A stretch of DNA of 64,000 nt from Zygosaccharomyces rouxii (GCF_000026365.1 NC_012990.1:1050667-1114666); one strand, 5' to 3'; positions 9,601 through 21,036 are shown, counted from the first letter of the stretch. Program-made: numbers and translations. The notes: a model not told the origin generated them from the sequence alone.

Positions 9601-11812
9601 AAAAACATGGAGTCATCAGCGGCTATTTCGATCTCACTGGCTAAGTAGCTTTTAACCACCTCAGACCATTTTTCTTTACCCATCAAACTTCCTATTAACA
9701 GAGCCATAGAAAAATCTTTCATTTCCAACGCAAGTTGGAGAGCTTCTTGTTGTCCACCAGTTTGCAAATAAGCGGATATCCTCATCTGATTATTTGCATC
9801 CAACTTACCAGCACTTGGTAATTGCTTGGGTTGCATAACAGGTTGAGACAAATAGAGGAATAACTCATCGGAGTTGTACAAGACCCTTGAAATATCCTTG
9901 AAATTTATATTATCGGTCAACTTTAATTTTAAAAGAGATAATACCGTCAAACCTAAATTATTATCGTCAGAGAATTCATCTGCATGATCCTCTAACCACT
10001 TCTGTAGATCCTTCCCTTTTGTTTTATTCTTAACCAAAGGACCAGGGAAAGACTTCAAAAAGTTTTTGGAGTTCAAAACTGTATCCACATTAACAAGTTT
10101 GAAGTCTTGGACTGACGAACTTGACCCAAGGAGATATGCATTCTGACCATTTTCACTGGAAATTCCGTAAAGAAATTTTTCAGAAGAACTCCAACTAAAT
10201 AGAGGGAACTGATGCTGTGAAAGAGCCTCATTATCAACTGGCCTAGGTATTTGCGCATCATGCGGTCTACTAACTTCTTGAGGTTGAGTTGACTTCATAT
10301 AGGCATTGATGGTAGACAAAGGATTTGGAACTCCAACAGGTCCTGCAGGGGGTGATGTGTACTGATATTGAGGGTGTACAGTCGGAGCATACTTCGAAGT
10401 ATATTCATTTTGGTTAGGAGCATAAACGCTTGAATTTGATCTTGCATGTACTCTGTTTGCTGTCTGTCTTCCTCTACCATTTATGGGGGGAGCAACATTG
10501 GCAGAAGCTCCAGCAGGCGATAAAGCTTCTGGAGCTGCACTTGTTCCAGCAGTGGTAACATTAGCGCCGTAAGGAGGAAAAGGTATATTTTGAGCCGCCA
10601 TTGGCGGAGCATTGGGTAAAGGTAAATTCTGAGCCTGCTGGGGTGGAACATTGCCAACGGGCTTAGGAAATACAGAAGGAATAGGTAACGGCTTGCTCAT
10701 ATTTGGTGGTGCATAAGGTCCGTTAACTGAAGCCCCGACATTTACTGGAGGAACCCCAGCTTGTTTAGCACTCATTGGACCTGCGACACTCGAAGCTGGA
10801 GGGTAGACTGCTGCTTTAGAAGGAGAATTTGGAGCGTACTTACTTGCTGGTCCGACTGGAACATGTGGGGGAGAAACTGAAAAGCCTGGAGGAAGCGATG
10901 CTGATGCTCCTGCTGATATCGGGCCACCAGCTGACACATTAGAGAACCCTCTCGTTCTAACAGCGGGCGCATACTGCGACCTCGTAGATGATTTTCGGCT
11001 ACCAGGCAATGGGACAGCTTGAGGGGCTGTCAGTTGGTTACCCAATGGCAATGTATTTTGGGGCAGAACGACACCTTGAGGGGGTAATGGTGACTGTATT
11101 TTACTCTTAGAGGCATTGGCTACAGCAGCATATGGATTACTTGGTAAAGATGCGACAGAGTTATTTCTACTGCTTCTTGGTGGCGCCTGACCACCCAGTT
11201 CAAATGGCGGAGGAGAACTAAAATGAGAAGAAGGGACTCCTACAGGTTTAGCATGAACCTTTTCCGCCTTCTTACTAACCAGATCCATAGGAAAATCAAA
11301 TGCATCTGATTTTTTCTTTTCTTGATTAATCTTTTCGATGACCTTCTGGCCCTCCACAATGTTACGTTGCTGAGAACCTAAACCAGATGACACTTGGGGT
11401 TGAGGGGGAACGATGCTGGTACCAGTATTTGCTCTTACCGCCTGAGGGGGCACAACAGTTTGGAACCCATGGTGCTGCAGGTTCTGACCATTTGCCTGAG
11501 GTATATTACTTGGTTTGTATCTCGAGGTTGCCTCATGAGAAAAAGTTGGAGAGTTGAGGGAGGAAGCAGCAGCACTGCTAGTATGAGTCTGAGGTTGTTC
11601 AGTCAGCCTTTGTTGGTTATTGGTTAATTCAGAAGTCACTGTTCGCACAACTTGTTCCTTTTCATCTGCATTTTCCTCGTCTGATTCCAGAAAACTATCA
11701 TCATCATCATCCAACAAATCATCATCATTCTCCAAAAATGAAAATTTCTTGGGTTCGACCTTTCCCTGCTGAATATCGGGATTTGGTTCATTTGTTGATT
11801 GGCTATCAAATG

Positions 11813-11900
<88 letters not shown>

Positions 11901-14300
11901 TTGAGGTTGAGGTTGAGGTTGAGGTTGAGGTTGAGGTTGAGGTTGAGGTTGAGGCTGAGGTTGAGGTTGAGGTTGAGGTTGAGGTTGAGGTTGAGGTTGA
12001 GGTTGAGGTTGAGGTTGAGGTTGAGCAGAGGCCTGAGCTGGTACTTGAACTTCCCATGGCATTGGCTCATGTTCTGACTCATCAAAAAGCGCATCTACCT
12101 GACCTGCATCAACTAAAGGCTTTTGTTGATCATTTTCCTGGCTACCATTAGCGCTAACATCTTTGGTGATTTCCAGGCGATTCGCTTCAGCAGCTTCCCA
12201 GGGCATTGGCTCTTCTATCTCACTTGATTCACCAAAGAGTGCATCAACTTGGCCATTATCCTCCGAAGACTTTCGCACTGCTCTTTGATCTTGAAACTCC
12301 TTCTCATTATCTTTCTTCGCATCATCCCCCATTGTATTATCCTGACTATTTGCTTCAGCAGTTTCCCAGGGCATTAGCTCCCGCTTATCATCACCCGGAT
12401 CATCAAACAGTGTGTCAACATGTTCTTGTTTTGATTCTTCAGGAACATGGGCGTTTTTTGCAGTCCTTGTTTGCATTTCCTGATTTTGAGTTAATTCTGA
12501 ATCATCTTTTTTTTGAATTTCCTGACCTTCATTAAGTTCGGAATCATCTTTCTCCTCAGGACTCGTCGCTGAAGATTCTGCGGTGGGTTCAGCGGGTTGA
12601 AAAGTTTCCCATGGCATCTTCTCCTGTTCCTCAGTTCCATAGGACCCCCCAAACAGCTCATCTACCTCATTACCGGACTCTGGTGGCTCATCCTTCAATG
12701 CTGTTGACATATGATCCGCGACTTCCGCGGACACTTGGGTCGGTCCTTGTGAGGAAACAACATTTGAAGATGGGACGGACTCATTCGTATGTGTCTCAGA
12801 TATTGATGGATCTTGTACCGACTCTATTGAAACCTGTTGTGGCTTACCCAGTGCACTCTTAGCTTGAGACACCTCTTGCACAACATCATTTACGGACGAC
12901 TGTTCGGTATTAAGCTTTTTTTCCTGTGCTTGATCATCCGTCGAGTACTGTTGAGAAACAGATTGTTTAACCCCCTCATTTTGTTCTGTCTCTAGAGGGG
13001 ATGATGCATTTTCTAAAACATTATCAGTGGGTTCGGGGTTCTCCCAAGGCATGGGTTCTTGGGATTCCCCAGTGTCTACTCCACTAAACAGTTCATCCAC
13101 TTGATTGTCATTATTTACTGGCTCACCAGTTCCCTTTATTGGAATCTCTGGTTGTGCAGAAGCTCCATTTTCATTCAAAGACTCAGAAGTAGCCTCTTGT
13201 TCCATTTTTTCTACTGATGAAGGTGGTGATGACTGAACTGTTGAATCCGGGATATCTGAAATGTTTTCATGTGGCTTCGCTTGAGCTGGCTCCTCATCTT
13301 CAGTTGAACGCCTCATTCCTTGATCTTCACTTCCCTGTGTTTCTACATTTTCTTGCTCTACGGACGCTTCCTTGTCCGATTCTATTGTATTCACAGGGCC
13401 CCGTTCATTAGTTTCACCAGTTTCTTGATCCGTTTTTTCTTGATCCTGTATGTGTTCGACTTGTTCTTCGATTTCCGGTTTCCCTTGGTCTTGTGGTAGT
13501 TCATTTGGCGAAAGTGACCGATCGATTGTATGTTTCCTTGAGGGGAAAGGAAAGCTATTTTGTATCCTTGATTCCTGATCATTTCCCGATTCTTGATTTT
13601 GATTATCTGGTAAATTGAAACGAATTCCATTCCCTTGATATGATCCACTGATTGCTACCGGTTGCAAAGCCTCTTGTTGTTGTGAAACTATTGCTGCCTC
13701 ATCTGGTTTCATTCCTGTCATCGACTGTCTTTTAATCTGCAAACTTACTCTACGTTCGATGGATCCTTCAAGAAGTACGTCATTTTCTGATGTATCTTCT
13801 GATAAGTGAGCAGCTGCAGCTGCAGATGCAGATGCAGATCTATGGTGTTTTTGACTTGGGAGACGACTAATAGGCAGATCACCAAACTCTTCTATAGCTT
13901 CCTCCCCGTCATCATAATCATCATCATTATCATCTCTTGAATCTTGTCCCCTACTCATTTCTTCGTCATATCGTTGGTCTGGTGACAGTTCTTCGTAATC
14001 CGAATCCACTGCAAGTTCCATTGCCTGTCCCATAGGTTCTGGCACAATCTGTGGTGATCCCAATCTATCTACTTCATCCTGTGATATTATTTCTTCCCTT
14101 CCGTCTCTGAAAATGTGTGGAACGACTTCCTCAGCAGCGACTCTATCTACAACAAAGGGAGCTGCCTGGTCAACGGCCGCATCCAATTCATCCCCATTGG
14201 TAATTGATTCCCCAACAGCTGCCTTATCAGCAGCAGCTTTCTTCTCCTTCTGCTTTAACTTCTTCTTCTGATTCTTCCTTCTTTTAGCGTCCATTGTCAT
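6687..14300 (-). CDS. SEC16: COPII coat scaffold protein Sec16
   Basis: This is a very long open frame of 2537 codons (S. cerevisiae Sec16 is 2195), starting [14 protein letters not shown]; an alternative ATG is two codons later at 14294. The N-terminal third is acidic and disordered and carries five VDxLF...MPWE repeats. A (QP)n(QA)n tract follows. The conserved central domain, which binds Sec13, begins near residue 1370 ([21 protein letters not shown]) and ends near 1790. The C-terminal region has the acidic-basic linker, [20 protein letters not shown] and the [13 protein letters not shown] block known from Sec16. Sec16 organises ER exit sites and COPII budding with Sec23, Sec24, Sec31 and Sar1. 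It is flanked by MBA1 and ELP3; the latter adjacency is kept in S. cerevisiae (YPL085W-YPL086C). Confidence 0.95.
11815..12024. repeat. two adjoining hexanucleotide arrays (GCCTGA)n and (GGTTGA)n inside SEC16
   Basis: On the plus strand GCCTGA repeats run from about 11815 to 11898 and GGTTGA repeats from about 11900 to 12024, with a single GGCTGA variant. On the coding strand they give alternating Gln-Ala and Gln-Pro. The six-base period keeps the reading frame when copy number changes, so length polymorphism is likely. Confidence 0.95.
12051..13100 (-). repeat. five VDxLF-x(n)-MPWE peptide repeats in Sec16 N-terminal region
   Basis: The motif pair occurs at 13041-13100, 12606-12665, 12363-12419, 12195-12248 and 12051-12098. 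In each, VD(E/A/T)LF is followed after 6-10 mostly acidic residues by (M)PWE. The spacers between repeats share no similarity, which suggests a repeated short binding motif rather than a recent tandem duplication. Confidence 0.85.
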
Positions 14301-14827
14301 AATATCTCGTTTCTACTCAAAGGATTGTAACAGCCAGTACTTTATCCATTCGCTGGTAAAATAGAGAAAATGCAAAAAATGCTACACAGTGAGAATTGAC
14401 CTCTATTATACCCTTATCAATGTTATCTGTCTTAGCGTTTCTCTATATGCTTAGGTGTATTCACGATTTCAGAGTTGATCTTTTATTCTGAGCCTTACTG
14501 CGCATAGTCATCAAATACGTAATGGGGTGATAGAAAGTTACCCAAATATTCAATAAAAAGAAGAACGGTAAAAAGTAAGCGGCAAAAGATAAGCTGCAAA
14601 AGGGCCAGATAATTCCTTGAGCTTTTGACGTTCAATCATCTCCTTAAAGTATGGTATTTAGTCCAAATTAGTGATCACGAGACCAAACATCCTAACATCA
14701 CGATATAACCGAAGCTCGCATTCAGATATCAATGAAAAAAAATCTAAAGTCAGAAAAGAAACTGATTAAGTATTCTACATCCAGCTCATCGCAAGCAAAG
14801 AAAAAGGTGAAGAAACCCATATAGATC
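14301..14827. promoter_or_regulatory. SEC16-ELP3 divergent promoter with an upstream frame in phase with ELP3
   Basis: This 527-bp interval separates two divergent genes. The only coding signal is a 30-codon lysine-rich frame at 14732-14824 (MKKNLKSEKKL...). Its TAG stop lies three bases before the ELP3 ATG and it is in the same frame as ELP3. No clear TATA box was found for either gene. Confidence 0.5.
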
Positions 14828-16513
14828 ATGGCTCCTGGTCGTAAGGGTCCTAAAACTAATAAGCCCAAGCTGGCTCCTGAAAAGGAGAGATTCGTTCAGT
14901 GTTGTGCTGATATTACATTAGAGTTAACCGGTTCGCTTACATCTGGTAAGACATCAGAGATTAATTTGAACGGACTTATCACAAAATATTCCAAGAAATA
15001 CAAGTTGAAACAACAGCCAAGACTTACAGATGTCATTAATGCCATTCCAGACCAGTATAAAAAATATTTATTACCTAAATTAAAAGCTAAACCCGTGAGA
15101 ACCGCTTCAGGTATAGCTGTTATCGCTGTCATGTGCAAGCCACACAGATGTCCACACATCGCATATACGGGGAATATTTGTGTCTATTGCCCAGGTGGTC
15201 CTGATTCTGATTTTGAATATTCTACTCAATCTTATACCGGTTATGAACCAACATCTATGCGTGCCATTAGAGCTCGTTACGATCCGTATGAACAAGCTCG
15301 TGGTCGTATCGAACAATTGAAACAATTAGGTCACTCTATTGATAAAGTAGAATATATCATTATGGGTGGTACTTTCATGTCGTTACCAAAGGATTATCGT
15401 GAAGATTTTGTGACTAAACTACACAATGCACTTTCAGGCTACAATGGTAATGATATTGATGAAGCTATTCAATATTCACAGCAAAGTTTGACTAAATGTG
15501 TTGGTATTACCATCGAGACACGTCCAGATTATTGTACTCAAACACATCTAGACGATCTTTTAAAATACGGTTGTACAAGATTAGAAATTGGTGTTCAATC
15601 CATCTACGAGGATGTCGCTAGAGATACAAATCGTGGTCATACTGTAAGGGCAGTTTGTGAGACGTTCAGTGTCGCCAAAGATTGTGGTTACAAAGTGGTC
15701 TCTCACATGATGCCTGACTTACCCAACGTTGGTATGGAACGTGATATTGAACAATTCAAGGAATATTTCGAAAATCCTGCATTCCGTACAGATGGTTTGA
15801 AGATTTATCCCACTTTAGTGATTAGAGGTACCGGTCTTTACGAACTTTGGAAAACTGGTAGGTATAAGTCTTACAACGCTAATGCATTGGTGGATCTCGT
15901 TGCAAGAATCCTAGCACTTGTGCCACCTTGGACTAGAATTTACAGAGTGCAAAGAGATATTCCAATGCCATTGGTTACTTCTGGTGTGGATAATGGTAAT
16001 TTAAGAGAATTAGCTTTGGCGAGAATGAAAGATTTCGGTACTAAATGTCGAGACGTGCGTACGAGAGAGGTCGGTATCCAAGAAGTTCATCATAAAGTAC
16101 AACCTGATCAAGTAGAATTAATTCGTAGGGATTATTATGCCAATGGTGGCTGGGAAACATTTTTGTCCTATGAAGATCCAAAGAAAGATATCTTAATCGG
16201 ATTGCTACGATTGCGTAAAGCCAGTAAGCGTTACACTTACCGTAAAGAGTTTACTTCACAAAGAACGTCGATTGTTAGAGAATTACACGTTTATGGTAGT
16301 GTGGTACCACTACACTCTAGAGATCCTCGTAAATTTCAACATCAAGGGTTTGGTACTTTATTGATGGAAGAAGCAGAACGTATCGCTAGGGAAGAGCATG
16401 GATCTGAGAAAATATCAGTGATCTCCGGTGTCGGTGTTAGGAACTACTACACCAAGTTGGGTTACGATCTTGATGGTCCATACATGTCGAAGCGTATAAG
16501 CTGTGATGACTAA
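14828..16513 (+). CDS. ELP3: Elongator catalytic subunit Elp3 (radical-SAM tRNA acetyltransferase)
   Basis: The 561-residue product (557 in S. cerevisiae) has the radical-SAM cysteine triplet C108-x9-C118-x2-C121 in the context [22 protein letters not shown]-terminal GNAT acetyltransferase domain (about 420-555) contains [16 protein letters not shown] and [19 protein letters not shown]; the tyrosine pair falls at 540-541, as in S. cerevisiae. Elp3 carries out acetyl-CoA-dependent carboxymethylation chemistry at wobble uridine 34 of tRNAs within the Elongator complex in the cytoplasm. No catalytic residue is missing. Gene order with SEC16 and the ceramidase is as in S. cerevisiae YPL085-087. 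Confidence 0.97.
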   Translation: MAPGRKGPKTNKPKLAPEKERFVQCCADITLELTGSLTSGKTSEINLNGLITKYSKKYKLKQQPRLTDVINAIPDQYKKYLLPKLKAKPVRTASGIAVIAVMCKPHRCPHIAYTGNICVYCPGGPDSDFEYSTQSYTGYEPTSMRAIRARYDPYEQARGRIEQLKQLGHSIDKVEYIIMGGTFMSLPKDYREDFVTKLHNALSGYNGNDIDEAIQYSQQSLTKCVGITIETRPDYCTQTHLDDLLKYGCTRLEIGVQSIYEDVARDTNRGHTVRAVCETFSVAKDCGYKVVSHMMPDLPNVGMERDIEQFKEYFENPAFRTDGLKIYPTLVIRGTGLYELWKTGRYKSYNANALVDLVARILALVPPWTRIYRVQRDIPMPLVTSGVDNGNLRELALARMKDFGTKCRDVRTREVGIQEVHHKVQPDQVELIRRDYYANGGWETFLSYEDPKKDILIGLLRLRKASKRYTYRKEFTSQRTSIVRELHVYGSVVPLHSRDPRKFQHQGFGTLLMEEAERIAREEHGSEKISVISGVGVRNYYTKLGYDLDGPYMSKRISCDD

Positions 16514-16547
16514 AATATGTAAAAAGAAATATTTAAAAACATCTGTA

Positions 16548-17501
16548 TTAAAACCGTTTCCCCTTATTGTATTGTAAGTTCGCATTCACACAGCTTCCTG
16601 CAAATTGCAAAGAATATTTTGTATGCACTCTGTCATTTTTTCGAATTAGTTCAGGTACAAATCCCCACCTCCAAATGAGTAAGTATCTGTGGCTCAAACC
16701 TTGAGTTTGAATTCTTAAATATTGTAGGAAAACGATATAACAATAGACACCAGCGGCAGTTAGAAGATGCCACCAAGCATGAAGTTCTAAAAACATCCCT
16801 AGCGGCAATTTTAGCCATTCACGCCTTACGTGAATCCAAAATGAACACAGTTGATTATCCATATTCCAAGAGACGAATCCTATGAAGAAAAGTAACATTC
16901 CTAAGGCCATACATTGATACATGCTTTTTCTAGCCAAATCGTCCCTCACATAATCATGAGCATATTTCCCTGATAGTATGACCACTATTACTGTAAATGC
17001 GCCATAAACGGTTTGATGGATTTCCGAGATTTGTGTAACCAAATAGACCAAAGTCAATATTAAAACAAAAATGGTTAAGGAAAGTCCAATATTAAACTGT
17101 CTTTTCAAGGGAGCTTTACGAATGTTACTACCGGGTTGTAAAGTATCTCGATTCTCGCATAACAATGACCATGTGGGGATACAAGTAGCGTAGATCATGG
17201 GTAGTTCATCCAGCAACTGATAGCGGTACTGTAAAGTCATATGGAATAACCATGATCCCACACCGACCAGAGCAAAACCGAATCCGATCAAATGAAATCT
17301 AAACTCTAACCCATTTCTTATTGAACAATACGTAGTATACAATGCCAGCAAGACAAAGCAACTGTTTGTTATGGTATTTGACCATTCGGCGATGTAGGGG
17401 GAAACAACATAGTTCTCTTCACACCAATCTATTGTAGAAGTTATTGTGCCCCAATAGCCTTGACTTGGTTCTGGAGGATATGGTTTTCTTAGTCCAAGCA
17501 T
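16548..17501 (-). CDS. YDC1: alkaline ceramidase (single ancestor of YDC1/YPC1)
   Basis: The 317-residue multi-span protein has the same length as S. cerevisiae Ydc1. Conserved blocks include SQGYWGTITSTIDWCEENY, VSPYIAEWSNTITNS, GVGSWLFHMTL, YRYQLLDELPMIYATCIPTW and LELHAWWHLLTAAGVY. The histidines and acidic residues in the GSWLFHMTL and HAWWHLLT motifs are the metal-binding residues of the ceramidase superfamily. It hydrolyses dihydroceramide or phytoceramide in the ER. S. cerevisiae has two copies, YDC1 and YPC1; here one gene occupies the place of both. The frame opens two codons further upstream at a GTG, so the ATG at 17501 is taken as start. It converges with ELP3. Confidence 0.93.
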   Translation of the reverse strand: MLGLRKPYPPEPSQGYWGTITSTIDWCEENYVVSPYIAEWSNTITNSCFVLLALYTTYCSIRNGLEFRFHLIGFGFALVGVGSWLFHMTLQYRYQLLDELPMIYATCIPTWSLLCENRDTLQPGSNIRKAPLKRQFNIGLSLTIFVLILTLVYLVTQISEIHQTVYGAFTVIVVILSGKYAHDYVRDDLARKSMYQCMALGMLLFFIGFVSWNMDNQLCSFWIHVRREWLKLPLGMFLELHAWWHLLTAAGVYCYIVFLQYLRIQTQGLSHRYLLIWRWGFVPELIRKNDRVHTKYSLQFAGSCVNANLQYNKGKRF

Positions 17502-17896
17502 TACCACTAGATCTTTATCCTGTTCATAGAATTCAATTCTCTGCTTGTGGGAGTAGCCATTTCTTTAAATATCTGGGGTATTTTGACTCGTAAAACATGG
17601 GAATGTAAGGTTGGTAAACCAGCGAATAGTAATCAAGAAAAATCATTTAGGAATTCAAACGATTTGTTGGATTAGATTAAATCATTAGGGGATTACTGTA
17701 TGATAAACGAAAGCGATTATCAGAACAATCCAACCCATTTTCAACTTCGGGTTTGCCAAGCCTTTTTGCTCTCAGCTTCGTGTGGCTTTAGCACTATGTG
17801 ATCTACGTCAAACAAATGAATATATATACCAATTAAATAAACGCATGTAGCTGGCGGGGCTCCTTCAAGAAATCTGTTTCTTCGGGAGTAAATTAA

Positions 17897-18061
17897 ATGC
17901 CCAAAGCCTCTACAAATGAATCCACAAGTACAGGAGGACTGAATCTAATGATTGATACAGAACCTTTGCTTAAAACTCAAACTGTTACAGCCGCTGCCAC
18001 TGAGGTATGTCAACCCCTGGAAAAAATATCTACCGATGTGTTGACAATCTCTGTTGCATAG
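17897..18061 (+). CDS. possible small protein of 54 residues
   Basis: An ATG in good context (AAATTAAATG) opens a 54-codon frame, MPKASTNESTSTGG..., ending at a TAG. A TATATATA stretch lies about 75 bp upstream (near 17819-17827). Codon 37 onwards begins with GTATGT, the canonical yeast 5' splice site. I could not find a matching branchpoint plus acceptor that gives a longer product. A separate open frame of similar style in another phase follows at about 18066-18190. I recognise no family. It lies in a 1.2-kb gap between the ceramidase and MADS-box genes and could be a decayed gene or chance. Confidence 0.25.
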   Translation: MPKASTNESTSTGGLNLMIDTEPLLKTQTVTAAATEVCQPLEKISTDVLTISVA

Positions 18062-18713
18062 CACTTAATTCCGGATTTCTAATAAAGTGTTCGATAGTCT
18101 TACAGATGTAATTCATGTTCATCCTCCTCGTACAACAAATTATAATAAGGGAGATTCTGTAGTAGCTAACGCCGAAGAAACACCAACTTAATAAGCGGAG
18201 CCTCGTATGGAAAAATCGATCTAGGTTCCCAATCTTTCCACAGGCCCCTTAAAACTGACAAACATCTATACCGGATAAACCCGCTTGATTGACGACTTTA
18301 ACTTTATCCGTTACCGAAATATTAAAATGATTGCAACTTCTAAACGAGAATGTGTCAATGATCAGTTAGATCACCAACCGCACCCTCAGTAAAATGCGAC
18401 ATCCTTAACGGCGCTCACATTTAAGGGCAAATGTGGAACCACTATTGAGAGATTGCTTCGTTAACCGCCGTAGACCGGGGAAAAAATGGTGTCAAAATAT
18501 ACTTTTCACCATTCTCGACCGACGCTTACCCGGTCTTCGGACTTCCTGTGCGGGTGACTTCTATTTTTTAACATTTGCATTGTACCTCATAAAAATAAAC
18601 GTTAAATATAGCAGCTCCCATCGTCCACACACCAACAAACACCATAGATCTTAAAAAAGAGTACAATATAGTATAGAGTAGAAGACAGCTAGAAAACCTT
18701 CAGACATCTCAAT
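18062..18713. other. intergenic region upstream of the MADS-box gene
   Basis: Apart from the second small open frame at about 18066-18190, no gene is visible. TATA-like sequence occurs near 18665-18676 (AATATAGTATAG), about 40 bp before the RLM1-type ATG. Confidence 0.4.
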
Positions 18714-20126
18714 ATGGGTAGACGTAAGATAGAAATTCAACCAATTCATGAAGAGCGTAATCGTACGGTTACATTTATCAAGAGAAAAGCAGGTCTTTTC
18801 AAAAAGGCTCACGAACTAGCAGTTCTTTGTCAAGTAGATGTTGCCGTGATAATACTGGGATCTAATAACACTTTCTACGAGTTTTCCAGCGTAGATGTGG
18901 AGGAAATGCTAAGGTACTACCACAGAACAGACTTGGTTCATGATGTTAAGGAACCGAAAGATTTTGGCCATTATGCAAAAAAACAAAAAATTAATCTTTC
19001 GGACAGGAAGAAAAAGAGAATTAGAGATGATGACGTGGGAGGTCCTCACGATCCGGACAAGAGAATTAAAATGGAAGTGCAATCACGTGCACCACAGCCC
19101 TCACCGTCGGAAACGACTCCATCGCCAGCGTTTAACAATCCTTTACAACAGCACGTACAACGACAATTTCAATCGTTATACACTGCGCAGACAAATCCGG
19201 AGAAGGAAGAACCACCGCAGAGACCCGTATTGCGCGTACAGATTCCGAACAACAACACCTCCTACGGCAATGTAATAAGAAGCGAATCTTCTACGCCTAC
19301 TTCTCAACACAATGGTACTAGCGCAAACCCTGCCCTTGTAAGCCGCACGACGAGTTCTGTACGATATGAGGGAAGCCCTCCGGGAGAACAAGCGACTGTG
19401 GTATCCTCCTCTTCCTCATCGCAACCACAACCGCCACATCAACAGCAAGAATCACAAAATCCTCAACAGCCGTCTCAGCCACAACCAGCACATAGATCCC
19501 TGCTGCAGCAGCAACAACAGCATGAGAATAAGGGAAGATTGTTTAGCGGCTACGAGTTGCCGCCGGTTTTTACCGGTTCACCCGCATTTCCGCCCTATCT
19601 GGCCACACCTTTACAGGGAATACCTAGTGGGGATGCAGGCGGAACCATGGGAGGCAATGGCAGTGTTCAGGCCGGAAGGTTAAGACCCGCGATGATGTCA
19701 GCGGCAGGTAATGGAGGCACTGTTACACCAGCGGGCACAGTACCGCCAATACCAGGTGGAACAGTTTCTAATACAGGTGCTGGAACTACTTTTAGTAGCA
19801 GTAGTAGCAGTGGTGGTGGTGGTGGTGGTGTTGGTAATAATAGAATGGGCCTGACGGCTTCCGGAGTTAATATTGGTGGTGGTGGGCCAACAGAGTATGC
19901 ACACGATCTGATGGTACCATCGCCTGCAATTTCATCAATGTTTCCGGATTGGCGTACGAATCCACCAAGTGCAGCAACGGGACACCTCGGTCAATCTCAA
20001 AGTGAAGCTCCTTCTGCTAATTATAACGGTAGTACGGGCTTAACACCTTACATTATGGTTAACAATACGCCTCTTGGGAACCGATTTTTCAATTTCGACA
20101 AGGCTAATGAGCGAAGAGATCGATGA
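18714..20126 (+). CDS. RLM1: MADS-box transcription factor (ancestor of RLM1/SMP1)
   Basis: The 470-residue product starts with a MEF2-type MADS domain at residues 2-57 ([43 protein letters not shown]). The MEF2-like extension [11 protein letters not shown] follows. A basic stretch [19 protein letters not shown] at about 87-106 may be a nuclear signal. The remainder is low-complexity (Pro, Gln, Ser, Gly runs), typical of activation regions. In S. cerevisiae Rlm1 acts below the cell-wall-integrity MAP kinase Slt2, and Smp1 below Hog1. One gene here stands at the place of both YPL089C and YBR182C. Which of the two functions it keeps cannot be read from the sequence. Confidence 0.9.
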   Translation: MGRRKIEIQPIHEERNRTVTFIKRKAGLFKKAHELAVLCQVDVAVIILGSNNTFYEFSSVDVEEMLRYYHRTDLVHDVKEPKDFGHYAKKQKINLSDRKKKRIRDDDVGGPHDPDKRIKMEVQSRAPQPSPSETTPSPAFNNPLQQHVQRQFQSLYTAQTNPEKEEPPQRPVLRVQIPNNNTSYGNVIRSESSTPTSQHNGTSANPALVSRTTSSVRYEGSPPGEQATVVSSSSSSQPQPPHQQQESQNPQQPSQPQPAHRSLLQQQQQHENKGRLFSGYELPPVFTGSPAFPPYLATPLQGIPSGDAGGTMGGNGSVQAGRLRPAMMSAAGNGGTVTPAGTVPPIPGGTVSNTGAGTTFSSSSSSGGGGGGVGNNRMGLTASGVNIGGGGPTEYAHDLMVPSPAISSMFPDWRTNPPSAATGHLGQSQSEAPSANYNGSTGLTPYIMVNNTPLGNRFFNFDKANERRDR

Positions 20127-20309
20127 ACGCTCTTCACGAAATTTTAGAAATATGAATACTAATGAGTACAGTAAAAGCCCAAATTTGTAGTTTATAATCG
20201 AACAGTGACTCACGTCTATGTACGTATATATCATTAATCCATAATCATATACTGGTACTAAACAACTATACCAGATAACTGTTTAACCAATCATGCTTAG
20301 GGCCTCCGC

Positions 20310-21005
20310 TTATTCGTTCCAAGAGTCCTGAGAAGAGATTTCGATTCTGTGGACACCCTCTTTAGGTCCAGTTGGTGCCAATTTTGGAATTTCAACCTTC
20401 AAGATGCCGCTAGAGTAATCGGCCTTAATCTTGTCAGCGTCAACACCGGGGTATTTTGGCAGTGGAAGCACACGTCTGAAGCTACCGGATGCAACTTCCT
20501 GCATCCTGACCTTGTCACGGTTTTCCTCAGTAAACACAGGTGGCACTTCACCGGAGATCTCAATTTGATTAGAATCTCTGTGGTAATCAACGTTGATGTT
20601 ACTCTTGCTTCTAATACCAGGGACGGTAACATTCAACTCATAGTTGGTATCGTGTTCTAATAGATCCACTGGCGGTGTAATACCAACGTTACCGAAGTCC
20701 CCAAAATCAGAACTTGGCAGCAACCCCCAGTCTTCGTCTTCATCGCCGAACCATGGGTCCCAGTCGGTCTTCGTCAAGGCTCCAAAGTTGTTGTTACTGT
20801 TATTACCTCTCCTTTGAAGTTCGCGTCCCTGAGGTCTGTTGTTAGATCTATTACCATATCCTCTGTTACCATACCTATTGTTAGATGGCAATCCACGTCT
20901 GGGTCTGTAATCGTTGTAATTGTAGTTACCTAGCGCTCTGTTGAAATTGTCAACTTCATTGTTGATTGCGTCAAAAAAACTAAAGAATGGTGTGTTGAAT
21001 GACAT
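20310..21005 (-). CDS. HSP26: small heat-shock protein Hsp26
   Basis: The 231-residue chaperone begins MSFNTPFFSFFDAINNEVDNFNRALG, nearly as in S. cerevisiae Hsp26. It has an Asn/Arg/Gly-rich middle segment longer than in that protein (about residues 33-75). The alpha-crystallin domain spans about 105-205 (PVDLLEHDTNYELNVTVPGI, YPGVDADKIKADYSSGILKV). The C-terminal IEI anchor is followed by SSQDSWNE. The frame extends five codons upstream without an ATG, so 21005 is the start. Hsp26 forms temperature-activated oligomers that hold unfolding proteins. A heat-shock element lies about 190 bp upstream and a TATATATA box about 32-39 bp upstream. Confidence 0.94.
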   Translation of the reverse strand: MSFNTPFFSFFDAINNEVDNFNRALGNYNYNDYRPRRGLPSNNRYGNRGYGNRSNNRPQGRELQRRGNNSNNNFGALTKTDWDPWFGDEDEDWGLLPSSDFGDFGNVGITPPVDLLEHDTNYELNVTVPGIRSKSNINVDYHRDSNQIEISGEVPPVFTEENRDKVRMQEVASGSFRRVLPLPKYPGVDADKIKADYSSGILKVEIPKLAPTGPKEGVHRIEISSQDSWNE

Positions 21006-21036
21006 AGCGATCTCAGTCAAATAAACCTAGCGTGTC

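Noticed and set aside
11636..12151. Leu-Asn, Pro-Glu, Leu-Ser and Ser-Thr repeat frames over the SEC16 hexanucleotide arrays
   Set aside because: All are alternative readings of the same six-base repeats inside SEC16.
10073..13648. Several 60-150 codon frames on either strand within SEC16
   Set aside because: They overlap the continuous 2537-codon SEC16 frame, which is supported by homology at both ends.
18005..18110. Intron with GTATGT donor joining the two small frames near 17.9-18.2 kb
   Set aside because: No TACTAAC branchpoint is present, and none of the AG acceptors joins the first frame to the longer second frame in phase.
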